Source: Mycolicibacterium tokaiense (GTDB lineage: Bacteria > Actinomycetota > Actinomycetes > Mycobacteriales > Mycobacteriaceae). From it: a stretch of DNA of 64,000 bases. The stretch lies in NCBI RefSeq assembly GCF_010725885.1, contig NZ_AP022600.1:5394001-5458000 (forward strand), given 5' to 3'. Positions within the stretch are counted from its first letter, which is position 1, and every line of letters begins with the position of its first letter. The position numbers and the translations under genes were made by a program. The notes under the pieces are model-generated. The model had not been told where the DNA came from and made no database searches. It saw only the letters and a program-made list of their open reading frames with translations. Below are positions 24,657 to 32,860 of this stretch, one piece after another.

Positions 24657-25948
24657 CCGACGATTTCCGGCAACCACATACTGAATGTCGGCCACAGCGT
24701 GGTCACGATCAGAACCGCCAGCGCGGCCAGATAAAAGGGAACCAACGGTTTGACCACCTGGTCGAGACGGACGCCGGCCAACCGGCAGGACAGGAAGAGG
24801 TTTCCGGCGAATGGCGGTGTGATCATTCCGATCTCGAGGTTCAGCAGCATGATGGCCGCGAAGTGCAGCGGTTCGATGCCCATGGATGTAGCGACGGTTG
24901 CGAAGATGGGGGTGAGCACCAGGATGCTGGTGTTGGTCTCGAAGAACATCCCGATCAGCAACAGGACGATGTTGGTGATGAGCAGGAACAGCAGTGGGCT
25001 GCCGATGTTCTCGCTGACGAATGCGCTCAGCGAGGCCGGGATCTGCAGATTGGTCACCATCCGGCCCGCCACACTGGCGAACGAGATGAGCACCGAGAGA
25101 ATGGCGCTCATCAGCGCGGCGCTCTGGAACAGTCCCCAGAGCCCGCGGGCCTTGATGCCCCGGTAGACGAATACCGAGACCAGCAGACCGTAGAGCGCGG
25201 TGACCCCGGCTGCCTCGGTGGGCGTGAACAGACCACCGTAGATGCCGCCGAAGATCAGTACCGGCATTCCCAGCGCGGGCAGCACCCGCCAGGAGGCCCG
25301 GCCGATACCCGCGACGTATTCGGCCACCGGAGGCCGGGCGGTGCGATCGTGGGCGCGGCGACTCTGGAAGTAGTTGACGATGCAGAACAAGACGATGAGC
25401 GCCAAAGCCGGTGCCACAGTGGACAACCAGACGTCGGCGATCGACAGACCCGCGGTGACCGCGTAGAGAATCCCCGGCACACTCGGCGGGATGAGAATCC
25501 CGATGAAACCTGCTGCCCCGATGAGGGCGGCGCTGTAACGACGGTCGTAACCGGCCTTGTCCATCTCCGGCATCATGAAACCGCCGACGGCGGCAATGGT
25601 CGCGATGGAAGAACCGCACACCGTGCCGAACAACGCCGACGCCGTTACCGCGATGGCCCCGATGCTGCCCCGCAGATGCCCCACGAACGCCGCGGCGAAC
25701 CGCACGATGGCCGCGGACACCCCGCCGCGGGCCATCAACATCCCGGCCAGGACGAAGCCGGGGATGGCCAGCAGCGGGAAACTGTCCAAGGCCACCGTTG
25801 CGACCTGCGGTACCTCGCGGACATCGGTGCCCGCGATCAGCAAGGTAGTCAGTGCAGCACCGCCGACGGTCACACCGAAGGGCACCTTGAGGACCAACCC
25901 CACGATCAGCAGGATCACGAAGACGCCGAGCAACGCAAGGGGATTCAC
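24653..25948 (-). CDS. dctM: TRAP transporter large permease (DctM), second system
   Basis: This 431-residue DctM-type permease has about 12 hydrophobic segments and the motifs FGTVCGSSIATIAAVG, PPSVPGILYAV and FFETNTSILVL. It overlaps dctQ upstream by 4 bases and the thioesterase downstream by 4 bases. With the small permease and DctP it forms a second TRAP importer in the window. It differs clearly from the DctM at 7634, so it is not a recent tandem duplicate. Transported compound unknown; carboxylate by family. Confidence 0.92.
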   Translation of the reverse strand: MNPLALLGVFVILLIVGLVLKVPFGVTVGGAALTTLLIAGTDVREVPQVATVALDSFPLLAIPGFVLAGMLMARGGVSAAIVRFAAAFVGHLRGSIGAIAVTASALFGTVCGSSIATIAAVGGFMMPEMDKAGYDRRYSAALIGAAGFIGILIPPSVPGILYAVTAGLSIADVWLSTVAPALALIVLFCIVNYFQSRRAHDRTARPPVAEYVAGIGRASWRVLPALGMPVLIFGGIYGGLFTPTEAAGVTALYGLLVSVFVYRGIKARGLWGLFQSAALMSAILSVLISFASVAGRMVTNLQIPASLSAFVSENIGSPLLFLLITNIVLLLIGMFFETNTSILVLTPIFATVATSMGIEPLHFAAIMLLNLEIGMITPPFAGNLFLSCRLAGVRLDQVVKPLVPFYLAALAVLIVTTLWPTFSMWLPEIVG

Positions 25949-26538
25949 GGCACCGCCTGTTCAGCGGAGTCCGCCCTGGTGAGCAATTCGTCGGCCAGCG
26001 GCTCATTGAGCAGCACCGCGACATAATGGAAGACGCTGGTGACGGCGGCCACCAACAGTGCTGCGCCCACCGTCCACATCGGCAATCCCATCACCACCGA
26101 CACGGTGCCGACCTCGAGCAGGAACATCACCTGCTGCACACACAGCATCGCGAGATAGGTGAAGAAGCACGCGGCCAGGAACGCCGACGTGCGCTGGACG
26201 GTGAGGATGACCCCGGGCGCGCGGTCGGGCGTGGTGACCCGCTCGACGATGGGGGTCAGGACGTCCACGCGGATCTCCTCCTTCCAGTGCACCGCGGCTG
26301 CCCCACCGAGGAACGACGACCAGATGAACAGGTATCGACTGGCTTCGCCGGGCCAGGACAGGCCCAGATCCAGTCCGATGCGGGTGCCGGCCTGCACCAG
26401 GATCAGCACCACCAGCAGGATCAGGCCCACCGTCGCGACCGCGAGTTCGGTCCGGGCCAGGATTGCACTGATCCGCCAGACCACCCGACGGACACCGGAT
26501 GTCTTCGGAGCCGAGCCGAAGAGGACCTCAGAGGTCAC
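25945..26538 (-). CDS. dctQ: TRAP transporter small permease (DctQ), second system
   Basis: This 197-residue four-helix membrane protein has the DctQ conserved segment SRYLFIWSSFLGGAAAVHW followed by a segment starting KEEIRVDVL. It starts with GTG/ATG-type coupling to dctP (4-base overlap) and overlaps dctM by 4 bases, giving a tightly packed dctP-dctQ-dctM order. It partners the large permease in the membrane. Confidence 0.9.
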   Translation of the reverse strand: MTSEVLFGSAPKTSGVRRVVWRISAILARTELAVATVGLILLVVLILVQAGTRIGLDLGLSWPGEASRYLFIWSSFLGGAAAVHWKEEIRVDVLTPIVERVTTPDRAPGVILTVQRTSAFLAACFFTYLAMLCVQQVMFLLEVGTVSVVMGLPMWTVGAALLVAAVTSVFHYVAVLLNEPLADELLTRADSAEQAVP

Positions 26539-27548
26539 TGCGCACCGAGTGTGGTCTGAATCTGCTCCATGATCTCGGGGTCGAAATTGCCGGCGGAATC
26601 GGCCCAGACCCGCTCGGCCTGCTCACGCAGGACGCCGGCGGCCTCGGGAGTCAGTTCGCTGAAGACGATTCCGCCGTCTTCGAGCTTCTGACGGTTGGTC
26701 TCCACATCCTGGATGTTCTGCTCCACCTCGAAGGCTGCGGCCTCGGTCGCAGCGTCCTGCACCACCTGGCGGTCGGCTTCCGACAGACCCTCGAAAGCCT
26801 GCTCGTTGATGACGAATCCGACAGCGCTGTAGGCGTGGTTGGTGATGGTCATGTACTCCTGGGCGTCCCCGAAACCGAAGCTTGCGGTGAGGTTCACGCC
26901 GTTCTCCTGACCGTCGACCAGTCCCTGCTGCAGCGAAGTGAGGGTCTCGGTGATGGGCAGAGGAGTGACCCGGGCGCCGAGGGCTTCGAAGTAGTCGATG
27001 AGCACCGGCACCTGGGTGACCCGCAGGTTCAGTCCCTCGATGTCCGAGGCGTTCTCCACGGGCCGAACGGAGTTGGACAGTGCGCGAAAGCTGTTGTCCC
27101 CCCATGCCAGTACCCTGATGCCGTGTTCGGCGAGCTTGCCGGCGCTGTACTCACCGAGGAACCCGTTGTAGTAGTGCTCCTTGACCTGATCCATGTCGGT
27201 GAACAGATACGGCAGGCCGGCCACTGACACGGCAGGCTCGACGCCGCTGAGGCCGAAGTCGCTGATGATGCCCATGTCGAGGGTCCCGCGCTGGATGGAC
27301 TCCGACATGGTGAACTCATCCCCCACCACCCCGTTGAGCTGCAAGGTCACCCGGACGCGACCGTCGGTGCCCGATTCGACAGCCTCTTTGAACTGCTCGG
27401 CTGCCGGTGTCATGGCGTTGGTGGGTGCCGCTGCCGATCCCAGCGTCAGGGTGGTGGAACCGTCATCGCCACCCGAACCGCCGCAGGCTGTCACCACACA
27501 GACGGTCACGGCGCCGGCGATCAGCCCGGTCAGTACTTTTCGCTTCAT
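26535..27548 (-). CDS. dctP: TRAP substrate-binding lipoprotein (DctP), second system
   Basis: This 337-residue binding protein has a lipoprotein signal ending VTAC (Cys22) and DctP motifs: FKEAVESGTDGRV, SVAGLPYLF, FRALSNSVRPVENASDIEG with the substrate-arginine region, and LQQGLVDGQENG. The ATG at 27548 is preceded by GAAGGA. The acyl-CoA synthetase gene ends 10 bases upstream in the same direction, so ligase and transporter share a transcript. The preserved arginine region supports a carboxylate ligand. Confidence 0.92.
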   Translation of the reverse strand: MKRKVLTGLIAGAVTVCVVTACGGSGGDDGSTTLTLGSAAAPTNAMTPAAEQFKEAVESGTDGRVRVTLQLNGVVGDEFTMSESIQRGTLDMGIISDFGLSGVEPAVSVAGLPYLFTDMDQVKEHYYNGFLGEYSAGKLAEHGIRVLAWGDNSFRALSNSVRPVENASDIEGLNLRVTQVPVLIDYFEALGARVTPLPITETLTSLQQGLVDGQENGVNLTASFGFGDAQEYMTITNHAYSAVGFVINEQAFEGLSEADRQVVQDAATEAAAFEVEQNIQDVETNRQKLEDGGIVFSELTPEAAGVLREQAERVWADSAGNFDPEIMEQIQTTLGAQ

Positions 27549-27558
27549 CGTGTTTCCT

Positions 27559-29118
27559 TCATTGCTCGGCGTTGTCACGGATGCGCACCAGGCGGCGCAG
27601 GATCTTCCCGGTGGGGCTCTTGGGGAGTTCGTCGACGAGGTCGACGACACGAGGCACCTTGAATCCGGCGAGTTCTCGCCGGCAATGCGACTGCAGATCG
27701 GCAACATCACAGCGGGCGCCGGGCTTGCAGGCGACGACTGCACGCACGATCTCACCCCAGTGCGCGTCCGCCTGCCCCACCACTGCCACCTCGGCGACGG
27801 CCGGATGCATCAGCAAGACGTTCTCCACCTCGGAGGGGTAGACGTTCTCCCCACCGGAGATGATCAGATCGTTCTTGCGGTCGGCCAGGAACAGGTAGCC
27901 GTCCTTGTCGAGGCTGCCCATGTCGCCTGCGGTGCACCAGCCGTCCGGGTGCAGTGCCTCGGCGGTGGCGTCAGGGCGGCCGCGGTATGCGGTCAGCAGC
28001 ACCGACTCACCGCGCACCCACACCTCCCCGACCGTGCCCGCCGGCACGGCCTTTCCGTCCGGGTCCCGGATCTGCACCTGCATCCCGATGACCGGCCGCC
28101 CCACCGAGGACTTCTTGTCGGGTGGATCGCCTGGCCGCAGCGAGGACACGATGCCGGTCTCGGTGGCACCGTAACCCTCGTTCACCGAACACCGAAGATG
28201 GCTCTCCACCTCGTCTTTGAGTGCGGCTGAGATCGGAGCCGACCCGCACAGAAAGTGCTTCAGGGACCCCAGGTCATGGGCACTGGCGCGTTCCTGTCCC
28301 ACATCGACCAGCCGCTTGAGCATGGTGGGCACCACCGAGGTGTGGGTGATGCGTTGCGCGGCGATGGTCGCCAGGATGGCCTCGGGATCGAAGCTGGGTC
28401 CCGGCGCGATCACGTTGGTGGCCGCCGCCATGACGCAGCTGATGCCGAACCAGGTGCTGTTCGAATGGAACATCGGCATGACCGTGAGGAACCGGTGGTC
28501 ACGCTCGCTGGGTGCGCCGTATTCGGCGATCAACGACAGGCCGTTGCGGATGAGTCCGCGGTGCGACACCAGGGCCCCCTTCGGCGCGCCGGTGGTTCCG
28601 GAGGTGAAGCCGAGGAAGAACGGCGTCTCCGGATCGACCGGACGCCGGTCGGTGGATCGCCCCCCTCCTCGGGTCAGCCACGTGTCGTAAGGGACTGCCC
28701 AGTCCGGGATCTCATCCGGACGGCCGATGACGACGTACTCAAGGGCGCGGTCGGTGAGGCGCTCACGTGCAGCGGCGACCACGGGCAGGAAGCTGGTCTC
28801 GGTGATCAGGATCAACGGCTCCGACACCGCGATCACGTGGCAGAGTTCACGTTCCACCGATCGGAAGTTGACCGGGGCGGCCGTCACACCGCAGCGGGCC
28901 ATGCCGAACCAGAGATCGACGATCTCGCCGCAGTTGCGTAGCAGGAACGCACACCGATCCTCCTGCTGCAGACCCGATGCCTGCAGCGCCCGGGACACCA
29001 GTGCCGACCGCCGGTGAAGGTCGCCGTAGGTCACCGACCTCTCGCCCTGCACCCAGGCTTCCCCGTCGGGGTTCTTCGCCGCTGCCTGGTCGAGGTAGTC
29101 GGCCAGCGTCAACAACAT
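27559..29118 (-). CDS. Acyl-CoA synthetase, copy 4 (TRAP-linked)
   Basis: This 519-residue AMP-forming ligase has TSGTTGAPKGALVSH, EGYGATETG, WCTAGDMGSLDKDGY, ISGGENVYPSEVE and a C-terminal PKSPTGKILRR with the catalytic lysine. The ATG at 29118 follows GAAGGAG at good spacing; the frame is open to 29205 but without support. It heads the second TRAP operon and diverges from the ThDP enzyme gene. The promoter gap holds an operator-like dyad and a CRP-like site. A 2-hydroxy or branched short acid is one possible substrate given the lyase opposite. Confidence 0.9.
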   Translation of the reverse strand: MLLTLADYLDQAAAKNPDGEAWVQGERSVTYGDLHRRSALVSRALQASGLQQEDRCAFLLRNCGEIVDLWFGMARCGVTAAPVNFRSVERELCHVIAVSEPLILITETSFLPVVAAARERLTDRALEYVVIGRPDEIPDWAVPYDTWLTRGGGRSTDRRPVDPETPFFLGFTSGTTGAPKGALVSHRGLIRNGLSLIAEYGAPSERDHRFLTVMPMFHSNSTWFGISCVMAAATNVIAPGPSFDPEAILATIAAQRITHTSVVPTMLKRLVDVGQERASAHDLGSLKHFLCGSAPISAALKDEVESHLRCSVNEGYGATETGIVSSLRPGDPPDKKSSVGRPVIGMQVQIRDPDGKAVPAGTVGEVWVRGESVLLTAYRGRPDATAEALHPDGWCTAGDMGSLDKDGYLFLADRKNDLIISGGENVYPSEVENVLLMHPAVAEVAVVGQADAHWGEIVRAVVACKPGARCDVADLQSHCRRELAGFKVPRVVDLVDELPKSPTGKILRRLVRIRDNAEQ

Positions 29119-29147
29119 GGCATCTCCTTCGGCGTCCCCGGAGCGGA

Positions 29148-29166
29148 TGACAGAGCGATCGCTCGG
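29148..29166. promoter_or_regulatory. Operator-like dyad matching the P450 promoter repeat
   Basis: TGACAGAGCGATCGCTCGG contains the perfect 12-bp palindrome GAGCGATCGCTC (29153-29164). Aligned without gaps to the right arm at 21154-21172 it matches at 15 of 19 positions. It lies 30 bases before the ligase ATG at 29118, a repressor-like position. Confidence 0.6.
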
Positions 29167-29194
29167 GATAGCGTCTAGCATCATCATACGATCC

Positions 29195-29210
29195 TGTGAT
29201 GTCAATCACC
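29195..29210. promoter_or_regulatory. CRP-like site
   Basis: TGTGATGTCAATCACC fits the cAMP receptor protein consensus TGTGA-N6-TCACA at 9 of 10 fixed positions and contains the perfect repeat GTGAT-gtca-ATCAC. It is located in the gap between the divergent ligase and ThDP genes, about 146 bases before the latter's ATG. Function is inferred from the motif only. Confidence 0.5.
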
Positions 29211-29355
29211 TGATTTCCGCATCTTGACCAGCTTTCGCGGTAGCGTGGCTCGAAAGCACTGCTACCGACCCAGATCAACGCGCCATCAATTGTTCAGCTT
29301 TTCTGATATTTGCACATTGGACATCCACGTGGATGACAGCGGAGAGGACACCGAC

Positions 29356-31164
29356 ATGCCCAAGAACTGGCCCGCAGAACTGGCCGTACGGGCTCTTCAG
29401 CGAGAAGGTGTCGAGGCAATGTTCGGCCTCCTCGGCGGACACATCAACCCCATTCAGGACTTCGCGTACCGGGCAGGCATCGAGATCTTCCAGATGCGCC
29501 ACGAGCAGGCCGCGGTGCACGCCGCCGACGGGTACGCCCGCACCACCGGACGCCCCGGCATCGCATTCGCCACCGCCGGTCCCGGCATGACCAACACCGT
29601 CACCGCCATGCACATGGCCTACGGCGCGCGCACCCCGATCGTGTTGTTGCTGGGTGGGCACAAGCTACGCGAGGACGGGCGCGACACCGCGCAGGAGGCC
29701 GACGCGAAGTCGGTGCTGTCATCGGTCACGAAGTACTTTCAGCGTGTCACGCTGCCAGAACAGGCCGACCTGTTCATCAAGCGTGCGTTCCGGGAAGCGA
29801 TGACCTATCCCTACGGACCGGTGGCACTCGAGTTCCCCGTCGACGTCTTCAATTACGAGCCGATGGCCGCCACCGACCAACTCGGTTACGTGCCCGGAGA
29901 CGCCAGTCCGGTGGGCAGACCGCCGGCCTTCGACGGTGACCCCGACGCCGTCACCCACGCGTTCGAATTGATCGAGTCGGCACAACGTCCCGTCATCCTG
30001 GCCGGTGACGGCGTGCACTGGGATGGCGCCGCCGAGCAACTGCGCACGTTCGCCGAGACCATGTCCGTGCCGGTGAATCTGCGTCGCCACGCCCGCGGCG
30101 CGCTGCAGGAGACACATCCCCTGGGCGTGCCCGCGGCAATCCGTAAGCAGGTGCTGGCCGAGGCCGACGTGGTGGTGGTACTCGGCATGCACCTGAACTA
30201 CTTCGAGGGGTTCGGCGATTGGAAGAGCGATGCCACCTTCATCCAGATCAGCAAGCACCCCAGCGATATCGGTGTCAATCTTCCCACGGCCGTCGAGATC
30301 ACCGCGGACATCCGTTCGGTGCTCAGACAATTCAATGCGATAACCGAGACATCCGGCCGCCGGCGCAGCCCCGGACCGTGGCCGCAGCGCACGGCGGAGC
30401 TCGCAACTCGGTGGCGCGCCGACAGGGACGCCGATGTCAACCGCCGTCGCGACACAACTTCCCGGATCCACCCGGCAGTGTTCTCCCAGGAACTCGCCCA
30501 GTGCCTTCCTCCGGAGGTTCCGGTCATCTTGGATTCCTTCACCGCCTCCGGATACGTTGTGCAGCATCTGGATCCGACCGTCACCGGCCAGGTGATGGAT
30601 GCCGGGCTGTCGGCGGCGTTCGGGCACGGGATCGGCATGGCGATCGGTGCGTCGGTGGCCCGCGGCTACCGTCCGGTGGTGTCGGTCCTCGGTGACGGCG
30701 GAATCGGCCTGGGCGGCGGCGACATCGAGGTCGCGGTCCGCTACGGCATCCCCGTGGTGTTCGTGGTCTACAACAACAGCGCCCTGTGCGGTGGGCTCGA
30801 GCTCTACGCCTATGGCGACGACTACTCGGTGCTCGGCCCCAATGCCCGCGGGGGTTTCGACGTAACCCGCGACATGCCCTACGAACAGATGTGGGAGCTG
30901 ATCGGCTGCCACGGCGAGCGGGTCGAGTCACCAGGGCAGTTCCCCGCTGCGCTCGAGCGCGCGCTCATGTCCGGGAAGCCGGCGGTGATCAATGTGCTGG
31001 CCGACCGCGATGCGCAACCCGGTTTGTACGAGACACACCACGCCAAGGACATGTTCTGGCACCTGCCCGCCGACGAGGTGAAAGAGCCTGTGCGGCTGCG
31101 CCATCACGAGCAGCTCTACGAACGGTTCCACGCCGGGCGCAAGCTGGTCGACGACCTGGGCTGA
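29356..31164 (+). CDS. Thiamine-diphosphate-dependent lyase/decarboxylase (acetolactate synthase/HACL-like)
   Basis: This 602-residue enzyme of the acetolactate synthase superfamily has the ThDP-activating glutamate Glu50 in QMRHEQAAVHAADGYAR and a central domain at about 190-330. The cofactor motif begins GDGGIG near residue 446 and ends FVVYNN. The ATG at 29356 follows GGAGAGGA; the frame extends upstream to 29224 without a ribosome-binding site. Related families include 2-hydroxyacyl-CoA lyase, oxalyl-CoA decarboxylase and benzaldehyde lyase. Divergence from an acyl-CoA synthetase/TRAP operon favours action on a CoA-activated 2-hydroxy acid, but acetolactate synthase-like carboligation is not excluded. 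Confidence 0.85.
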   Translation: MPKNWPAELAVRALQREGVEAMFGLLGGHINPIQDFAYRAGIEIFQMRHEQAAVHAADGYARTTGRPGIAFATAGPGMTNTVTAMHMAYGARTPIVLLLGGHKLREDGRDTAQEADAKSVLSSVTKYFQRVTLPEQADLFIKRAFREAMTYPYGPVALEFPVDVFNYEPMAATDQLGYVPGDASPVGRPPAFDGDPDAVTHAFELIESAQRPVILAGDGVHWDGAAEQLRTFAETMSVPVNLRRHARGALQETHPLGVPAAIRKQVLAEADVVVVLGMHLNYFEGFGDWKSDATFIQISKHPSDIGVNLPTAVEITADIRSVLRQFNAITETSGRRRSPGPWPQRTAELATRWRADRDADVNRRRDTTSRIHPAVFSQELAQCLPPEVPVILDSFTASGYVVQHLDPTVTGQVMDAGLSAAFGHGIGMAIGASVARGYRPVVSVLGDGGIGLGGGDIEVAVRYGIPVVFVVYNNSALCGGLELYAYGDDYSVLGPNARGGFDVTRDMPYEQMWELIGCHGERVESPGQFPAALERALMSGKPAVINVLADRDAQPGLYETHHAKDMFWHLPADEVKEPVRLRHHEQLYERFHAGRKLVDDLG

Positions 31165-31171
31165 GCGTGCG

Positions 31172-32377
31172 CTACTCCTGCACCCGGTAGATCCACACCA
31201 TGGTGGTGGTCAGTTCACCGGTGTCGGTCCACTGGTAGCGGCGCTGCAGACCCTGACCGTCGTAGTTGCGCACGAACTCCAGCAGCGCCGGGCGGGTGAT
31301 GGCACCGGAATCGATGCCCCGCAACAGCACGGTGCCCAGGTCGTAACCGCCCGCGCTGAACGGTCCAGGCTCCGTGCCGAAGCGCGCGGTGTACTCCTCG
31401 ACGAACCTTTCCGGCACGGGAGCGCACGAGCACGACAGCACCGAATCCGCCGCTGCCCCACCGGCTTCGGCGATGAACTGGTCGTCCTTCACGGCGTCCC
31501 CACCGACGAAGGAGGCGGTCACGCCGGCGTCGCGGAGTTGCCGGACCAGCGTCGCCGCCTGCGCGGCGTATCCGGAGAAGAACACCGCGTCGGGACTCTG
31601 CGACTGGATGGCGCCCACCACGTCGGAGATGGACTGTTCGTCGTCCCCGCGCAATGAGGCAGCACAGCGCGGATCGGCCGCACCGCCCAGGGTGTCGCGG
31701 ACCGCGGTCGCCAGCCCCAGTCCGTACTCGGAGCCGTCGTCCACGACGCAGACCCGCTCGCTGGCCAATTCGCGCCGCAGGTAGTTGCCGACAGCGGTGC
31801 CCTGGACACCATCGTTGCCCAGCCCTCGGAAGAACGTGCGCCAGCCGTTGTCGGCCAACCCCACCGCTGTCGCCGAGGCCGTGACCGCGACCATGCCGGC
31901 GTTGTCGAAGATGGCGCCGGTGGATTGCGCGTCCTGCGAGAGCTCGGGGCCGATCATGCCGATGGTGAAGGCGTCGTTGACGATCTGCCGACCGACCTCC
32001 TCGGCCCGGCCGGGATCGCCCTGGGTGTCGAAGGTCTTGAGCTGGACCTGGCAGCCGGGGTTGGCGTCGTTGTGTTTGTCGACCGCCAGCTGGATACCGT
32101 TCTCGATGTCGACGCCGGGCCCGGAGTCCACCCCGTCCACGGCACCGGCGACGGCAATGGACAACGGCGGGCAGATGGCGTCGCCACTACCGGCCGGATC
32201 GGCGGGAGCAGGCGGATCCGGCTGCGCGGAGACGGTTTTGCCGGACTGATCGATCTGGGCGACGGCCACGATCCGCAGATCCCCGCTGGAACTCCGGCCG
32301 GAACACCCCGTCACGATCACCACGGCTGCCACCGTCAGCACGATTCCCAACGTCGTGCTGACGCTGCGACCGCGCAA
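31172..32377 (-). CDS. Branched-chain amino acid-type ABC substrate-binding lipoprotein
   Basis: This 401-residue type I periplasmic-binding protein has a lipoprotein signal ending VTGC (Cys25). Conserved segments include DIENGIQLAVDKHN, VIGMIGP-like FTIGMIGPELSQDAQS and FFSGYAAQAATLVRQL. The TTG at 32377 is preferred because GGAGGG lies 7 bases upstream; GTG at 32401 is in frame but lacks such a site. It lies on the strand opposite to the livHMGF genes and 480 bases away, so it may be an alternative binding protein for that importer. It ends 8 bases from the convergent ThDP gene. Confidence 0.85.
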   Translation of the reverse strand: MRGRSVSTTLGIVLTVAAVVIVTGCSGRSSSGDLRIVAVAQIDQSGKTVSAQPDPPAPADPAGSGDAICPPLSIAVAGAVDGVDSGPGVDIENGIQLAVDKHNDANPGCQVQLKTFDTQGDPGRAEEVGRQIVNDAFTIGMIGPELSQDAQSTGAIFDNAGMVAVTASATAVGLADNGWRTFFRGLGNDGVQGTAVGNYLRRELASERVCVVDDGSEYGLGLATAVRDTLGGAADPRCAASLRGDDEQSISDVVGAIQSQSPDAVFFSGYAAQAATLVRQLRDAGVTASFVGGDAVKDDQFIAEAGGAAADSVLSCSCAPVPERFVEEYTARFGTEPGPFSAGGYDLGTVLLRGIDSGAITRPALLEFVRNYDGQGLQRRYQWTDTGELTTTMVWIYRVQE

Positions 32378-32482
32378 TGTGCACCCTCCGGAGTCGATCA
32401 CCCGCTTCGACGGTAAACATAGTCAACGATCACCCGTCATGCGGGGAGTAGACGCCGGCGGCGCGCCCGAAACCGGACGGGT

Positions 32483-32599
32483 TCAGAAATCGAAGCGGCC
32501 GTGCTGGGTGGACTCGCGGTGTGTATCCGGCGTCAGGTTGGCGATTCCGGCGATCGCCAGCACCGCCATCAAGACCAGGAAAGCGATGAGAATTGTCAT
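32483..32599 (-). CDS. Putative 38-residue single-pass membrane microprotein
   Basis: The ORF begins ATG at 32599 and encodes a hydrophobic helix (MTILIAFLVLMAVLAIAGIA) followed by a short polar tail ending GRFDF and a TGA at 32485-32483. The order of a clean transmembrane segment followed by a charged C-terminus is typical of genuine small membrane proteins and unlikely by chance at this GC content. No Shine-Dalgarno sequence is visible, so it may be leaderless. It lies 105 bases upstream of, and codirectional with, the binding-protein gene at 31172-32377. Function unknown. Confidence 0.55.
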   Translation of the reverse strand: MTILIAFLVLMAVLAIAGIANLTPDTHRESTQHGRFDF

Positions 32600-32806
32600 G
32601 TGTCAAGGCTGCATCCAGCGACGATGCCGCAGCAGTGGCAGAAGTGCCAGACACCTGCAAAATCACGCCAACGTTGTCTCCAGGTACACGAAACACAACC
32701 GATACATCCGAGAAATAGCCTCACGCCACTTCTTGCGCCCGAAACTTATACAGTCCCGACCATCGCTTCATACCCTCGGAAGACCAACCACAACGGAGGT
32801 TCAGTA

Positions 32807-32860
32807 GTGCGCTCAGGTTCGTCGAGGAGAACGCAGCGCGCCGGGCAGGTCGAAGGGTGA
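32807..32860 (+). CDS. 17-residue leader ORF coupled to livH
   Basis: The ORF begins GTG at 32807, with GGAGG ending 7 bases earlier, and reads VRSGSSRRTQRAGQVEG before a TGA that overlaps the livH GTG (GTGA at 32857-32860). Four of its residues are arginine. The strong ribosome-binding site, precise stop-start overlap and weak site for livH itself suggest translational coupling or attenuation. No homologue is recognised. Confidence 0.5.
   Translation: MRSGSSRRTQRAGQVEG

Noticed and set aside
24051..26024. Apparent 657-codon protein ending in the thioesterase
   Set aside because: The upstream part is an out-of-frame read of the TRAP permease genes. The thioesterase starts at 24656, coupled by ATGA.
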